Assembly (NCBI GenBank): GCA_027575765.1
Contig: JANBPT010001028.1
Location: 1-16,211 of the forward strand
Direction of reading: 5' to 3'
DNA: 16,211 bases
From: Tieghemiomyces parasiticus
Lineage: Eukaryota > Kickxellomycota > Dimargaritomycetes > Dimargaritales > Dimargaritaceae
Below are positions 16,002 through 16,211 of the stretch, one piece after another. Numbering within the stretch: the stretch's first letter is position 1; the number at the start of each line of letters is the position of its first letter. Made by a program: the position numbers and the translations under genes. The notes under the pieces are model-generated. The model did no database searches and had not been told where the DNA came from. It saw only the letters and a program-made list of their open reading frames with translations.

Positions 16002-16211
16002 TTAGTCATTAGATTTAGTATCCTCTAGGGTAGTTTTCTCTACAACAGTGGTGTCAGAGGATCGGCTTGTTTGGTCAGCCCTTCCGCCAGTGCCAAGTCG
16101 CCTCAAGGCCTTCTTTCTGGTTACAATGTCATCAAGGTCGCTGTTCTCCTTAAGAAATGGGTCAGAGCTAACGATAGCGTCCTCATTAGTGTTGGACTGG
16201 TCTTCAAAGAT
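16002..16211 (-). CDS. Hypothetical protein, 3' partial (C-terminal 69 residues)
   Basis: Reading the minus strand from the right edge gives 69 codons with no stop, then TAA at 16004..16002. The translation contains FEDQSNTNEDAIVSSDPFLK, DLDDIVTRKKALRRLGTGG and ends LEDTKSND. It is hydrophilic and acidic with a basic patch (RKKALRR), like an unstructured protein tail. The other two minus-strand frames and at least one plus-strand frame are interrupted. There is no start codon in the window, so a search requiring one would miss it. I do not recognise the family. An open run of 69 codons at a window edge can arise by chance (roughly a few percent per frame), so the gene is possible rather than certain. 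The frame could also be an internal exon read through to a chance stop. Confidence 0.35.
   Translation of the reverse strand: MFEDQSNTNEDAIVSSDPFLKENSDLDDIVTRKKALRRLGTGGRADQTSRSSDTTVVEKTTLEDTKSND

Noticed and set aside
1..16211. Transposons, LTRs, CRISPR arrays, rRNA, viral or toxin genes
   Set aside because: No transposase, reverse transcriptase, capsid or toxin-like protein, no long terminal repeats and no regularly spaced repeats were seen on either strand.

Overview
The window looks like nuclear DNA of a fungus. It carries a fungal-type CWH43 in which the PGAP2-like, PGAP2IP-like and endonuclease/phosphatase-like parts lie in one polypeptide, a Faa1-type long-chain acyl-CoA synthetase, and two splicing-factor genes. 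Pyrimidine-rich leaders precede start codons, and the one supported intron has a CTAAC branch site. SLU7, CWH43 and the acyl-CoA synthetase are uninterrupted. The LSM4 start ends ELKNGETY and SLU7 keeps its C-terminal GSYWEDGKWGYKCC block, which argues against a close relative of Saccharomyces. An early-diverging lineage is possible, but I cannot fix the clade.

Layout: (1) 1-274, minus strand, the first exons of LSM4, running off the left edge, with an intron directly after the start codon. (2) 275-833, a 559-bp divergent promoter. (3) 834-2273, plus strand, SLU7, 479 aa, with an AATAAA 73 bp past the stop. (4) 2842-6030, minus strand, CWH43, 1062 aa, convergent with SLU7. (5) 6031-10314, a 4.3-kb gap between divergent CWH43 and the acyl-CoA synthetase. 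It has no convincing gene. It contains TATA-like sites, small dyads and a nested inverted repeat, and ends in about 1.3 kb of pyrimidine-rich leader with exact short direct repeats and a TACTAAC site. (6) 10315-12384, plus strand, a FAA1/FAA4-like long-chain acyl-CoA synthetase, 689 aa. (7) 12385-16001, a mostly non-coding 3.6 kb with microsatellites, one unrecognised 250-codon ORF behind a TATA box, and a dense inverted-repeat cluster at 14471-14677. (8) 16002-16211, minus strand, the possible 3' end of a further gene.

The products are housekeeping. LSM4 and SLU7 both serve pre-mRNA splicing and share an upstream region. CWH43 (GPI-anchor lipid remodelling) and the acyl-CoA synthetase (fatty-acid activation) are both lipid genes, but 4.3 kb separates them and nothing shows co-regulation. 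I see no transposase, reverse transcriptase, LTR, CRISPR array, rRNA or convincing tRNA. I did not find a clearly new multi-gene system. The items most worth checking are the structured repeat cluster near 14.5 kb, the LSM4/SLU7 divergent pair with its start-codon intron, and the unannotated coding end at the right edge.
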